A stretch of DNA of 64,000 nucleotides from JANQGG01 sp964642175 (GCA_964642175.1 CAZXOK010000001.1:248001-312000); one strand, 5' to 3'; positions 52,426 to 62,013 are shown, numbered from the stretch's first letter. The notes: generated from the letters alone by a model not told the origin. Made by a program: numbers and translations.

Positions 52426-53142
52426 ATGTCTGAGAGTCAGGCGCAACGAAAAATTATTATCGCTATTGATGGCCCTGCTGCTTCAGGTAAAAGCACAACC
52501 GCCAGACTGCTGGCCAGACAACTCGGTTACACCTACATCAATACGGGGGCAATGTACCGGGCTGTGGCTTACAAAGCCATTTTAAAAGATGCGGTTGAGC
52601 GGTTGCAGAACGATGAACAGGCATTGAGCGAATTTTTAGAAAGCACCGATGTGTTGTTAAAAGGCGAAGAGGTCTATCTGGATGGCAACGATATCTCGCA
52701 GGAGATATACGAAAACCAGGTTTCCAATGTGGTAAGCCAGATCAGTTCCCTGAAACAAGTCAGGGCCAAGTTGATGGATTACCAGCGGCAGATGGGCAAG
52801 AAAAAAGGCGTGGTAATGGACGGGCGCGATATCGGCACCGTGGTATTCCCGCAAGCCGAGTTAAAGATATTTATGATCGCTGATGCTCACGAAAGGGCCA
52901 AGCGCCGTTACAAGGAGCTAAGTGGTAAAAGTTGCGATTGCAATCCCGGTATTACCCTGGAAGAATTGGAAGAAGAGATACGCCAGCGCGATGAAAATGA
53001 TAGAAACCGAAAAGAGGCGCCGTTAAAGAAGCCTGAGGATGCAGTGGAATTAGATACCAGCCATTTAACCATTAAGCAGCAGGTAGAGAAAATTTCAGAG
53101 CTGGCAAAAGCAGTTATTGAAAGTTCAGAAGTCGGATCGTAA
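52426..53142 (+). CDS. cmk: Cytidylate kinase
   Basis: Phosphorylates CMP and dCMP. 238 residues from the ATG at 52426 (CAGGG SD five bases before); a TTG start at 52402 has no ribosome site. Walker A AIDGPAASGKSTTARLLA, then GYTYINTGAMYRAV, the CMP-binding region MDGRDIGTVVFPQAELK and the lid AHERAKRRYKEL. First of the conserved block cmk-ispH-rpsA. The ispH start is about 20 bases after the stop. Confidence 0.96.
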   Translation: MSESQAQRKIIIAIDGPAASGKSTTARLLARQLGYTYINTGAMYRAVAYKAILKDAVERLQNDEQALSEFLESTDVLLKGEEVYLDGNDISQEIYENQVSNVVSQISSLKQVRAKLMDYQRQMGKKKGVVMDGRDIGTVVFPQAELKIFMIADAHERAKRRYKELSGKSCDCNPGITLEELEEEIRQRDENDRNRKEAPLKKPEDAVELDTSHLTIKQQVEKISELAKAVIESSEVGS

Positions 53143-53163
53143 AGCATAAAAGTTGTTGTAGTG

Positions 53164-54093
53164 ATGAAAGTGAATGTGGATGAAGCATCAGGATTTTGCT
53201 TTGGCGTACAAAACGCAGTAGATCGAGCTGAAGAAGAAATTGAAAAATCAGGGCCGTTATACTCGTTGGGCGATATTGTCCATAATACGGTAGAAGTGGA
53301 GAGGTTGGGCAAAGTAGGTTTAAGGACCATCGATAAGGAGGCCTTTGAATCCATGAAAAACGAGCGGGTATTTATCCGTGCGCATGGCGAGCCTCCTGAA
53401 ACTTACGAGCAGGCTAAAGCCAATAATATTGAATTAATAGATGCCACCTGTCCGGTGGTGCTCAAGCTCCAGGAACGCATCCGGAAATTCTATCAAAAAG
53501 GTTACCAGGTGCTGATCTATGGAAAAGTGGAGCATCCCGAGGTGATCGGATTGAACGGACAGTGTGAGAACAACGCCATTGTAGTTCGCACCCCGGTTTT
53601 GAGCCAGGACGATAAAGATCGGATGGATTACTCAAAACCAACCGTACTGTTTTCTCAAACCACCAAGGATACCAAGGGTTTTGGGGAACTGAAAGCTAAC
53701 CTGGAGAACGAGTTTAAGGCGCATCAGGCGGAGCGCAAATTTGAAGCCGATACCTCGCAGGAGATCTTTACAGAATTTTTAGCCAAAGATACCATTTGCC
53801 GCCAGGTCTCGAACCGGGATCAAAAACTGATCCGGTTTTCAAAAGACCATGAAGCGGTTGTGTTTGTGGCCGGCAAAAAAAGCTCAAACGGAAAAGTTTT
53901 GTTCGGTGTATGCCAGGAGGCAAACCCGAGGACCTATTTCGCGGAAAATGAATCCGAAATCAAGCCCGAATGGTTTAAACGCCCGGATGGCTCACAGGTT
54001 GAGTCGGTTGGCGTGTGCGGCGCTACTTCAACACCCATGTGGTTGATGCGGCAAATGGCCGACTATATTCAGAAGACCTATTCGGCACAATAA
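53164..54093 (+). CDS. ispH: 4-hydroxy-3-methylbut-2-enyl diphosphate reductase (IspH/LytB)
   Basis: Last step of the MEP route, reducing HMBPP to IPP and DMAPP; so isoprenoids for quinones and carotenoids are made by this route. 309 residues from the ATG at 53164; a GTG one codon earlier is possible. The three Fe-S cysteines are in SGFCFGVQNAV, DATCPVV and GVCGATSTP; other family stretches are IRAHGEPPETYEQAK and LYGK-like LIYGKVEHPEVIG. Between cmk and rpsA, a common order. Confidence 0.95.
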   Translation: MKVNVDEASGFCFGVQNAVDRAEEEIEKSGPLYSLGDIVHNTVEVERLGKVGLRTIDKEAFESMKNERVFIRAHGEPPETYEQAKANNIELIDATCPVVLKLQERIRKFYQKGYQVLIYGKVEHPEVIGLNGQCENNAIVVRTPVLSQDDKDRMDYSKPTVLFSQTTKDTKGFGELKANLENEFKAHQAERKFEADTSQEIFTEFLAKDTICRQVSNRDQKLIRFSKDHEAVVFVAGKKSSNGKVLFGVCQEANPRTYFAENESEIKPEWFKRPDGSQVESVGVCGATSTPMWLMRQMADYIQKTYSAQ

Positions 54094-54127
54094 AGTTTTG
54101 TTAGCATAATCTTTTATAACCTAAAAC

Positions 54128-54158
54128 CCGTACCTGCCGAACTCTCGCGGCACTACGG
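54128..54158 (+). promoter_or_regulatory. Leader hairpin upstream of rpsA
   Basis: Two stacked stems: CCGTA (54128-54132) with TACGG (54154-54158), and TGCCG (54135-54139) with CGGCA (54148-54152), separated by an asymmetric bulge (CC and C) and closed by an 8-base loop. It lies 32 bases before the S1 start codon and before the GAGGAAGG SD (54171-54178). Ribosomal protein S1 controls its own mRNA in gammaproteobacteria; a similar role here is inference. Confidence 0.45.
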
Positions 54159-54190
54159 TTAAATTTTCGAGAGGAAGGAAAATAAACTTA

Positions 54191-56080
54191 ATGGCAGAAA
54201 CTCAAACAACTCAAACACTTGAACAAACCCAGGCTAAAAAGCCTCGCAGAAATGTAAAATTCTTTGCTGATTACGATCAGGAAGAGTTGCTTAAGATGGA
54301 GGAACTCTACAGCAGTACCCTCAACGAACTGACAGAAGGTGAAATTGTTAAAGGCCGGATTGTTGCCATCTCCGAGAAAGATGTGACCATCGATGTCGGG
54401 TTAAAATCTGAAGGCATTGTGTCTTTAATGGAATTTCAGGATTCCGATGAGCTAAAAGTAAGTGACGATATTGAAGTCTTCCTTGAAAGCATTGAAGATA
54501 AAATGGGTCAGTTGATTCTCTCCAAGCGCAAAGCAGATGTGATGCGTATCTGGGAGAAAATTTATGAGTCGCTTGAGCAGGGCACCATCATCAACGGCAA
54601 GATCATTGCTCGTGTTAAAGGCGGTATGACCGTCTCTCTCTCTGGTGTTGAAGCCTTCCTGCCGGGTTCTCAGATTGATGTAAAACCTGTCCGCGATTTT
54701 GACGCTCTTGTTAGCCAAACCATGGACTTCAGAGTGGTAAAGATCAACCCGCTTACACAAAACATTGTGGTAAGCCATAAAGTTATTCTTGAAGAAGAGT
54801 ACGATGCCAAACGCAAAGAAATGCTTGAAAATATTCAGGTGGGTATGGTACTTGAAGGAACCGTTAAGAACATCACCGACTTCGGTATCTTTGTTGATCT
54901 CGGAGGCCTGGATGGATTGGTACATATTACCGACATCACCTGGGGACGCATCAACCATCCTTCCGAAGCGGTTAATCTTGATGATCCGATCACGGTTGTG
55001 GTTATCGGCTACGACGAAGCCAAGCAGCGTGTATCGCTGGGCATGAAACAGCTGACCAAGCACCCCTGGGACAATATCGAAGAGAAATACCCGACCGGTG
55101 CCAAAGTTCAGGGCAGCGTGGTTTCAATCACCGATTACGGTGCATTTGTAGAAATTGAAAAAGGCATCGAAGGCCTGGTTCATATTTCCGAAATGAGCTG
55201 GACCCAGCATATTAAACATCCGAACCAGTTTGTACAGATGGGTCAGGAAGTGGAATGTATAATCCTGAACATCGATAAAGAAAACACCAAGCTCTCGCTT
55301 TCTATGAAACAGATCGAAAGCGATCCATGGATTGAACTGGCTGAAAAATACCCGCTGGAAACCCAGCATACCGGCATTGTTCGTAACATAACCGATTTTG
55401 GTGTGTTTGTTGAACTGGAACCGGGCGTGGATGGATTGGTTCATATTTCTGACCTTTCCTGGACCAAGAAGATCCGCCACCCAAGCGAATTGGTAAAAAA
55501 GAACCAGGAGCTTGAAGTTAAGGTGTTGAAGTTTGATGTGAATTCGCGCCGGATTGCCCTGGGCCACAAACAGATCGAAGCCGATCCGTGGAGCGACTTT
55601 GAAGAGGCCTACGCCGTAGGTATTGAAACCAAAGGTAATGTGTCGCAGATCATTGAAAAAGGCGTAATCGTTGAACTGCCTGCCGGTGTGGATGGTTTTG
55701 TGCCAGTCTCTCACCTGATGCAGGGTGGTGTGCCGGATATTAACACATCCTTTAACATTGGCGATGAACTGCCACTGAAAGTGATTGAGTTTGATCGCGA
55801 AAACAAACGCATTATCCTTTCGGCTTTGGAATACTTTAAAGGCAAAAGCAAGGAAGAAATCGAAGAGTACTTGCAGGCGCATCCAAAAGAGAAGCAGGAA
55901 ATCGAAGCTGCCAGCGCAGAGTTGGATGCCAAGTCCGGCAACGGCGATGACAAAAAAGAAAGCAAGCCGGAACCTGCTGCAGAAGAGGCAACTGAACCCG
56001 AACCGGAGGCAGCACCGGCCGACGATACCCCGGAAGCAGCTTCAGACGACAACGCTGAAGACAAACCGGCTGAGGCCTAA
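54191..56080 (+). CDS. rpsA: 30S ribosomal protein S1
   Basis: 629 residues. Six S1 (OB-fold) RNA-binding domains follow one another from about residue 45 to 540; domains 3 to 5 show the strongest repeats (VKNITDFGIFVDLGGLDGLVH, VSITDYGAFVEIEKGIEGLVH, VRNITDFGVFVELEPGVDGLVH, each listed only in part). The tail (about 565-629) is acidic and low complexity (EPAAEEATEPEPEAAPADD), as in FCB S1. S1 binds mRNA leaders and helps initiation. A leader hairpin and a bidirectional terminator flank the gene. Confidence 0.96.
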   Translation: MAETQTTQTLEQTQAKKPRRNVKFFADYDQEELLKMEELYSSTLNELTEGEIVKGRIVAISEKDVTIDVGLKSEGIVSLMEFQDSDELKVSDDIEVFLESIEDKMGQLILSKRKADVMRIWEKIYESLEQGTIINGKIIARVKGGMTVSLSGVEAFLPGSQIDVKPVRDFDALVSQTMDFRVVKINPLTQNIVVSHKVILEEEYDAKRKEMLENIQVGMVLEGTVKNITDFGIFVDLGGLDGLVHITDITWGRINHPSEAVNLDDPITVVVIGYDEAKQRVSLGMKQLTKHPWDNIEEKYPTGAKVQGSVVSITDYGAFVEIEKGIEGLVHISEMSWTQHIKHPNQFVQMGQEVECIILNIDKENTKLSLSMKQIESDPWIELAEKYPLETQHTGIVRNITDFGVFVELEPGVDGLVHISDLSWTKKIRHPSELVKKNQELEVKVLKFDVNSRRIALGHKQIEADPWSDFEEAYAVGIETKGNVSQIIEKGVIVELPAGVDGFVPVSHLMQGGVPDINTSFNIGDELPLKVIEFDRENKRIILSALEYFKGKSKEEIEEYLQAHPKEKQEIEAASAELDAKSGNGDDKKESKPEPAAEEATEPEPEAAPADDTPEAASDDNAEDKPAEA

Positions 56081-56101
56081 ACTGCCTTACAGTTGATAAC
56101 T

Positions 56102-56129
56102 AAAAAAGCTCCCTTATGGGAGCTTTTTT
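56102..56129. terminator. Bidirectional terminator after rpsA
   Basis: A perfect 12-bp stem, AAAAAAGCTCCC (56102-56113) with GGGAGCTTTTTT (56118-56129), loop TTAT. It serves rpsA on the plus strand and can act on the convergent era side. Confidence 0.9.
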
Positions 56130-56196
56130 GTTTTTTGGTGGTATAAAGATTACTACTTGGAAAGTTGGTAATGGTAGGTATATGGATTACTGCAGA

Positions 56197-56283
56197 CAGG
56201 TCATCGCGAATGCCTGAAAAACATGTGGCGATCCAGAAAATGCTCCTCGATTGTTTCTTCGCTTTGCTCACCGCGATGACCTG
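56197..56283. repeat. REP-like palindromic element
   Basis: The outer arms CAGGTCATCGCG (56197-56208) and CGCGATGACCTG (56272-56283) are perfect 12-bp inverted repeats about 63 bases apart. The inside holds GTGGCGATCCAG and TCGCTTTGCTCACC, the composition of REP-type dispersed elements (GTCATCGCGA...TCGCGATGAC) seen in several phyla. It lies in the non-coding gap between the rpsA terminator and the era stop. Other copies in the genome would confirm it. Confidence 0.6.
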
Positions 56284-56336
56284 AAAAAGTAATGTTGTAC
56301 TCTTACCAAAGTAAATGCAAAATGCCTTAATAAATA

Positions 56337-57281
56337 CTACTTATACCCAAACGATCTTAAGGTGGTTGGTGTATCGCGCCAGTTCTCCCGAACCTTTACA
56401 AACAGTTCGAGGAACACAGAGCGGCCGAGGAAGGTTTCCACATCGCGCCGTGCCGATTGCCCCACCCGTTTTATGGCCTGCCCGTTTTTGCCGATCAGGA
56501 TCTTTTTCTGGCTGTTGCTTTCAACCACAATCGCGCATCGGATCAGGTCTTTTCGCGATGGATCTTCCAGGTGGTTTTCCTTGAACTCTTCCACCACAAC
56601 TTCGGTAGAGTAAGGGATCTCCTGGCTGAAAAAATTAAAGACTTTTTCGCGGATCAATTCACTGACAAAAAAACGCTCCGGGGCCGTGCTTAAAATATCG
56701 GGAGGATAAAAGTAAGTATTGTTTGGCAGGCAGGGATGCAGGGCTTTGAGCAATTCCTCTACATTAAATCCGGTCTTTGCCGAAAGGGGTACAATCTCTT
56801 TAAATTCATGAAGGCTTTTCAGGGTATCAATCAATACCAGGACTTCTTCTTTTTTCAGTAAATCTATTTTATTTAAGGCCAGGATTAGCGGGGTTTGAAG
56901 CGGTTTGGCCAGCACAAAGGCCAGGTTCTTCTCTAACTGGGCCGGATTTTTGGCCACTTTTTCGCTGTCAATCAACAGCACAATAGCGTCGGTTTCGGTC
57001 GTTGATTCTTTGATGCTTTCCACCATGCTTTCCTGTAACTTATAGCGGGGTTTGATCATCCCCGGGGTATCCAGAAAGATCACCTGGCTGGTCTGCGAGG
57101 TATAAATGCCCAGGATGCGTTTTCTGGTGGTTTGTGGTTTAGGGGTTACAATAGAGAGTTTCTCGCCCAGAATAGCATTAAGCAGGGTGGATTTGCCCGC
57201 ATTGGGTTCACCGATAATGGTTACAAAACCCGATTTAAAATTTGGATCGTTTGGGGCGTTTTCTTGAAATGTGTCAGACAT
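56337..57281 (-). CDS. era: GTPase Era
   Basis: Ribosome-assembly GTPase that binds the 3' end of 16S rRNA. 314 residues, slightly longer than E. coli Era (301). G1 GEPNAGKSTLLNAIL, G2 KPQTTRKRILG, G3 DTPGMIKP, G4 LNKIDLL, G5 SAKTGFN, then a KH domain with IRCAIVVESNSQKKILIGKNGQAIK and the C-terminal FLELFVKVRENWR. The REP-like element lies just beyond its stop. Confidence 0.96.
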   Translation of the reverse strand: MSDTFQENAPNDPNFKSGFVTIIGEPNAGKSTLLNAILGEKLSIVTPKPQTTRKRILGIYTSQTSQVIFLDTPGMIKPRYKLQESMVESIKESTTETDAIVLLIDSEKVAKNPAQLEKNLAFVLAKPLQTPLILALNKIDLLKKEEVLVLIDTLKSLHEFKEIVPLSAKTGFNVEELLKALHPCLPNNTYFYPPDILSTAPERFFVSELIREKVFNFFSQEIPYSTEVVVEEFKENHLEDPSRKDLIRCAIVVESNSQKKILIGKNGQAIKRVGQSARRDVETFLGRSVFLELFVKVRENWRDTPTTLRSFGYK

Positions 57282-57398
57282 TCAGCTTGCAATATTTAGA
57301 TTTCGTTTCACTTGGGCTATATTCCCATGCAACGATAATATAACGGAATTTCGCGCGATGAACGGTGTATTTTATTTCAATTTACAGACAGGCAATCG

Positions 57399-58637
57399 AT
57401 GAAGTCGGTAGGGATTTTCAGCCAGGTTGATGTGCCCATAGTAGCCAGCATGTTATTTTTAGTCGGATTTGGGTTGCTGGCCATCTACAGTGCCTGTCAT
57501 GGCATTGGCTCCATGACTAACTTCTATAAACAGCTCACCTGGTTTGGGGTAAGTATGTTTATCATGCTCATTATTTTCGTTCAGCCACCCCGCATTTTCC
57601 AGGATTGGGCATATTGGGCATATGGCATATCCATATTCCTGCTTGTGGCGGTTCTGCTTTTGGGGCGCAAAGTCGGTGGTGCAGTAAGCTGGATTGATTT
57701 GGGTATAGTAAGGCTTCAGCCTTCGGAGATCACAAAATTTACCACCATTTTAGCCCTGGCGCGGTACTTGTCGGATCGTACAACCGATATCCGAACCCTG
57801 CGCAATTTCACCACAGCCATTGGCATTGTTATGCTGCCGGTGATCCTGATTTTACTTCAGCCAGATACCGGTACAGCACTGGTGTATCTGACCTTTATTA
57901 TTCCTATGATCGTGATTGCCGGATTTGATTTTTATGTGATCTTTATCATTTCGCTACCATTTGTCTTTGCCCTGATAGGCTTTATTAACCTGTATGCACT
58001 GTTGTTTTTTGGCGTACTTTTTTTACTGATTTTATTTTTCATGCGCCGCGAGTCGTTTTTACTCTCACTGGGCTCGATATCGGTAGCCGGTGTATTCGGG
58101 ATTTTTTCCAGCTTTTACGGCAAGCAATTTCTCAAGCCCCACCAGTTAAAACGTATAGAAACTTTTCTGGATCCCATGTCCGATCCCAAGGGTGCGGGTT
58201 ACAATGCTTTGCAGGCCAAGGTGGCGATAGGTTCGGGTGGCTTGTTCGGGAAAGGATTCCTCCAGGGTACACAAACCCAGCTGCGATATATCCCGGCGCA
58301 ATGGACCGATTTTATTTACTGCGTGATTGCCGAAGAGTTTGGTTTTTTGGGAGCCGGGCTTGTGATTGTTGTCTTTGCTATCTTTATCCTTCGCATGGTG
58401 GCCATTATCCAACTCATGAAAAACCAGTTTGCCGCCCTGGTGATCGCCGGGATTGTATCGGTTTTCTTCGGGCATATTATGGTCAATATTGGCATGGCCG
58501 TTGGTTTGATGCCCATTATTGGCGTGCCGTTGCCGTTTCTATCTTATGGTGGATCGTCTTTACTGGCCAACATGATCGCTGTAGCGATTGTCCTGAACTT
58601 ATATCGTAACCGCAGAAACCTGGCCTTTTCCTTTTAA
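57399..58637 (+). CDS. rodA: Rod-shape-determining SEDS protein RodA
   Basis: Peptidoglycan glycosyltransferase of the elongasome. 412 residues with about ten membrane helices. SEDS motifs: WIDLGIVRLQPSEITKFT, the periplasmic loop GSGGLFGKGFLQGTQTQLRY and IPAQWTDFIYCVIAEEFGFLG, and VGLMPIIGVPLPFLSYGGSS near the end, which is the FtsW/RodA/SpoVE signature. The length and the opening favour RodA over FtsW. No MreBCD or PBP2 gene is in the window. The EamA gene follows after five bases. Confidence 0.92.
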   Translation: MKSVGIFSQVDVPIVASMLFLVGFGLLAIYSACHGIGSMTNFYKQLTWFGVSMFIMLIIFVQPPRIFQDWAYWAYGISIFLLVAVLLLGRKVGGAVSWIDLGIVRLQPSEITKFTTILALARYLSDRTTDIRTLRNFTTAIGIVMLPVILILLQPDTGTALVYLTFIIPMIVIAGFDFYVIFIISLPFVFALIGFINLYALLFFGVLFLLILFFMRRESFLLSLGSISVAGVFGIFSSFYGKQFLKPHQLKRIETFLDPMSDPKGAGYNALQAKVAIGSGGLFGKGFLQGTQTQLRYIPAQWTDFIYCVIAEEFGFLGAGLVIVVFAIFILRMVAIIQLMKNQFAALVIAGIVSVFFGHIMVNIGMAVGLMPIIGVPLPFLSYGGSSLLANMIAVAIVLNLYRNRRNLAFSF

Positions 58638-58642
58638 GAAGT

Positions 58643-59542
58643 ATGTCGAAATCACAGTGGTCTTATGCCGCCATGATCGGACAAACCATCCTGGCCGGTT
58701 TAAGCTTTTCCTTTGCCAGGAATGCATCGGTGGAGTTCGATCCTTTTGTGTTGTTGCTCCTGAGAACTGGTGGTGCCGCCAGTTTTTTTATCGGTCTGCT
58801 GTGGTTAAGCCGTAAAAAAATATCCATGAGATGGCCCAAAGGTATGGAGTGGGTAAAACTGTTTGCTCTGGCATTTGTCGGAGTGGCCTTTAACCAGTTC
58901 ATGTTCCTGTTGGGTTTAAAATACACCACGCCGGCAAACAGCGCCGTTTTATATACCCTAACCCCGCTTCTGGTCCTGCTGATTTCCGTATTTATTCTGA
59001 GGGATGAACACCTGAGCGTGCAAAAAGTGTTTGGTGTGCTGATCGCCATTGTGGGTGTCCTGATTGTTTTGTTTGCACAGGGCTACACCTTTGATTCAAC
59101 CCTGATGAAAGGCAACATCATTACCCTTTGGGCGGTGCTCAGCTGGTCGGTTTATCTCTCTTTTGGTAAGCTGGTTTTGCCCAAGTACGACCCCATTCAA
59201 AGCACATCGATGGTGATGATTCTGGGAGCGGTGATGTATGCACCCATCGGGTTGTGGCATCTGCCGGGTTTTAACTGGGAAGCGATCTCAACACAGGCCT
59301 GGGTCGGGTTTGTCTATATCACGTTTTTTGCTTCAGCGCTGGCCTATCTCTTGCTGACTTTAGCGCTAAAAGGGCTGAATTCTTCGCAGGCCTCGGTTTT
59401 TATGAACGCGCAGCCAATTGTAGCGGCTTTATTCAGCTGGCTGGTTTATGGCGAACAATTAACGCTGAACCTTGTAATCGGGGGATTGATTACCATTACA
59501 GGAATAATGATGCTTCAAAAAGCCAGGCCACTCAGAGCCTGA
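58643..59542 (+). CDS. EamA/DMT family transporter
   Basis: 299 residues with ten predicted helices in two EamA halves, each about 140 residues: residues 5-140 (LAGLSFSFARNASVEFDPFV, FVGVAFNQFMFLLGLKYTTP) and 155-297 (NIITLWAVLSWSVYLSFGKL, FFASALAYLLLTLALKGLNS). Inner membrane; members export amino acids, nucleotides or drug-like metabolites. The substrate is unknown. It starts five bases after rodA, and its 3' end overlaps the convergent PorV/PorQ-like gene by 11 bases. Confidence 0.88.
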   Translation: MSKSQWSYAAMIGQTILAGLSFSFARNASVEFDPFVLLLLRTGGAASFFIGLLWLSRKKISMRWPKGMEWVKLFALAFVGVAFNQFMFLLGLKYTTPANSAVLYTLTPLLVLLISVFILRDEHLSVQKVFGVLIAIVGVLIVLFAQGYTFDSTLMKGNIITLWAVLSWSVYLSFGKLVLPKYDPIQSTSMVMILGAVMYAPIGLWHLPGFNWEAISTQAWVGFVYITFFASALAYLLLTLALKGLNSSQASVFMNAQPIVAALFSWLVYGEQLTLNLVIGGLITITGIMMLQKARPLRA

Positions 59543-60644
59543 GTGTTAATGCCAACGAATTTATACCCAAACCACCAACAGGTTCCAGGGTGTAGGCGTA
59601 ATTAAATCCAACCTGCATGTTTTCAACCGGTATCTTAACCGTAAATCCAACCGAAGGTCTTGCGATCTCACCGAAGTTCCATCCCCTGATTCCAAGCTGG
59701 TCTGCACCAACATGCAAGGAGATATCAGCAACCGGTTGCACCAGAAGGCCAAGGCGCAGAAATGTTTGTGAGCGATTAAGTTCTACGGTCTCTGTTACCT
59801 CTTGAGGTAACCCATCAATAAGCTGTATGAAGGATTCAAGTCCCTCCATCGTAACGGTCTGGTATGAGAGTTCACCAAACCATGCCACTTGCCTCAGACC
59901 AAGAAAACGTGATTTGGACAGCATCAGCCCGAGGTTATAAGAGCGTGGCACGTTATCGGTAAGCACGCTTCCGGATTCATCATAAATTGGAGTGGTATCC
60001 CACTCGTACTTGGCGTTGATGTCTTTGATCACTATAGCAACACCAAGTAAAACCGATTCTGGCAGCTCAAAGGTTTTGATCAATCCCAGGTCGAACCCGA
60101 CACTGAACGATGAGGGCACCTCTTCAAACAAGCTGGCCTGGTAGGCTTTCAGCGAGAGTCCCAAACTGAGCGAAGGGCCAAAGTTTTTGGCAAACGACAA
60201 TAGCAATAAATTTTCCGACGTGGAATACATCTTTGTGTGAGCGCCATCGCTATCGCGGCCATCAATATTGTCGATACCGGCGTGAATCCAGGAGAACCCC
60301 AGGCCGGCATCAGGGCCAATCGGGCCATAGGCCGAAAACGAATTGAGAGAGCGATCCAGCGAGAGTGAGGAAAAGCTTGCCCCAACCCGGATAGATGTTG
60401 TGAAACCCAGCAGCGCAGGGTTGTGGTATGGGTGAAGCAACTCTTTGGATACACTGGCACTGGTGGCATTGCCCAAGGACATCCCTTTGGGTGATATGCC
60501 CATTCTGGCAAACGCGCCCGGAGCACCGGAAATCTGGGCCTGCAACCCGGAATCGAAACACACCAGAAACATAAAACAGCCTACAAGCCAGACAGCGCGA
60601 AAATATTTCGACAACACGGAGTTAAAAAAAGGAGCGTTATTCAT
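59532..60644 (-). CDS. PorV/PorQ family outer-membrane beta-barrel protein
   Basis: 370 residues from the ATG at 60644; an upstream in-frame ATG at 60701 would overlap the xseA stop by 35 bases and place charged residues ahead of the signal. A Sec signal (FRAVWLVGCFMFLVCFDSGLQA) precedes GAFARMGISPKGMSLGNA and YHNPALLGF, the family N-terminus; the barrel strands end with the usual LALTLRL. PorV/PorQ-type proteins assist type IX secretion in Bacteroidota; many distant family members have unknown roles. No other T9SS genes are seen here. It is probably co-transcribed with xseA. Confidence 0.75.
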   Translation of the reverse strand: MNNAPFFNSVLSKYFRAVWLVGCFMFLVCFDSGLQAQISGAPGAFARMGISPKGMSLGNATSASVSKELLHPYHNPALLGFTTSIRVGASFSSLSLDRSLNSFSAYGPIGPDAGLGFSWIHAGIDNIDGRDSDGAHTKMYSTSENLLLLSFAKNFGPSLSLGLSLKAYQASLFEEVPSSFSVGFDLGLIKTFELPESVLLGVAIVIKDINAKYEWDTTPIYDESGSVLTDNVPRSYNLGLMLSKSRFLGLRQVAWFGELSYQTVTMEGLESFIQLIDGLPQEVTETVELNRSQTFLRLGLLVQPVADISLHVGADQLGIRGWNFGEIARPSVGFTVKIPVENMQVGFNYAYTLEPVGGLGINSLALTLRL

Positions 60645-60666
60645 CAACAGGTTTTGCCCGGTTGGT

Positions 60667-61857
60667 TCAGGATTGGATTTCTGCCGGTTTGGTGCCATCA
60701 TGGAATTTTACAGTTACCTTATCGCCTTTTGCAAGGGATTGAGATGATTTCACCAAGGTACCATCTTTATGAACAAGCGCAAAGCCACGTTCAAGCACGT
60801 TGGTATAACTAAGCAATTCCAGCTTTTGAAAAGCGCTGTTAAACCGATGCTGAAGATTTAGATGTTTGGCATTGATTGAATAGGTCATGTCGTTTAAGCA
60901 TGCCTCTATCCCGGCTTGCTTGTTTTCTATGAGTTTTACCGGTTGATTGAAGGCTACACTGCCAAGTACCGAGTTGATCTCGCGCTGGGCGCCATCCAGA
61001 CGCTGTTGAAGATACCTTCCCAGATAGCTGAGCGTACCATCTATCGAAGCCAGGATATCGCTGACATCCGGGGCTGCAATTTCAGCGGCCATAGATGGCG
61101 TTGCGGCCCGCCGGTCGGCAACCATATCGGCTATGGTAATATCGGTTTCATGTCCCACAGCGCTGATAATGGGGATATCGGAGTTAAAAATTGCACGCGC
61201 TACAGTTTCTTCATTGAATGCCCATAAGTCTTCTAATGAGCCGCCACCACGCCCAACGATAAGCACATCCGGACGAAGTTTTGCTTGGTGGTTGAAATAG
61301 TCAATAGCCCTGGAAATCTCTTCGGAAGCACCGGTACCCTGAACTTTTACCGGGCACAAAACAAGATGAGCAATGGGATAACGTCTTGAAAGAACAGTTT
61401 TAATATCTTCAATCACGGCGCCGGTTCTGGAAGTGACCAGGCCTATGGTTGCCGGTAACCTGGGAATGGGTTTCTTGCCGGACTCTTCAAATAATTTTTC
61501 AGAAGCCAGTTTTTGCATCAGTTCGGCAAAGCGTTGCTGTAAGGCCCCTTCACCCTTAACGGCTATTTTCTGGCAGATCACCTGGTAGCGGCCAGAAGGC
61601 GGATAGAGTTCCAGGCGGCCTTCAACAATAACTTCCACGCCATTTTCAACGTCAAAGGAGAGCTTGCCGGCCAGGCTTCGCCAAATAATGGCCGGTATCT
61701 GGGCCTCTTCATCCTTTAAGGTGAAATAGACATGGCCCGAAGAATGGTACTTGCAATTGGATACCTCACCCTGTAGCTTGAATTTTGGGAACGACAGTTC
61801 AAGATGCTCTTTGATCAGCCCGGTGAGCTCGGATACAGAATAGATGATTTCAGACAT
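60667..61857 (-). CDS. xseA: Exodeoxyribonuclease VII large subunit
   Basis: Processive single-strand DNA exonuclease subunit. 396 residues. N-terminal OB fold (LSFPKFKLQGEVSNCKYHSSGHVYFTLKDEEA in parts) then the catalytic core with GLVTSRTGAVIEDI, VLIVGRGGGSLEDLWAFNEE and ISAVGHETDITIADMVADRRAATPS in parts, and a C-terminal coiled region. The partner gene xseB is not adjacent, which is unusual since it often follows. Its stop is 22 bases upstream of the PorV/PorQ-like ATG. Confidence 0.95.
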   Translation of the reverse strand: MSEIIYSVSELTGLIKEHLELSFPKFKLQGEVSNCKYHSSGHVYFTLKDEEAQIPAIIWRSLAGKLSFDVENGVEVIVEGRLELYPPSGRYQVICQKIAVKGEGALQQRFAELMQKLASEKLFEESGKKPIPRLPATIGLVTSRTGAVIEDIKTVLSRRYPIAHLVLCPVKVQGTGASEEISRAIDYFNHQAKLRPDVLIVGRGGGSLEDLWAFNEETVARAIFNSDIPIISAVGHETDITIADMVADRRAATPSMAAEIAAPDVSDILASIDGTLSYLGRYLQQRLDGAQREINSVLGSVAFNQPVKLIENKQAGIEACLNDMTYSINAKHLNLQHRFNSAFQKLELLSYTNVLERGFALVHKDGTLVKSSQSLAKGDKVTVKFHDGTKPAEIQS

Positions 61858-62013
61858 GTTTTCAGGTATGCAGATGAAAAATCCTTTGCTCAGGAAATAT
61901 GGTAAAATCTTAGGTTTAAATGCATATTTTGCAGATATTATCGTTTCACGTAAGTTTTCTCAACGGTTTAGTCAAGCTCTAACTGTTAAATTCTAACCTG
62001 TTAATACGCCTTT

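Noticed and set aside
56102..56336. CRISPR-like repeat spacing after rpsA
   Set aside because: There is only one pair of inverted arms and no regular direct repeats; it is a single REP-like element.
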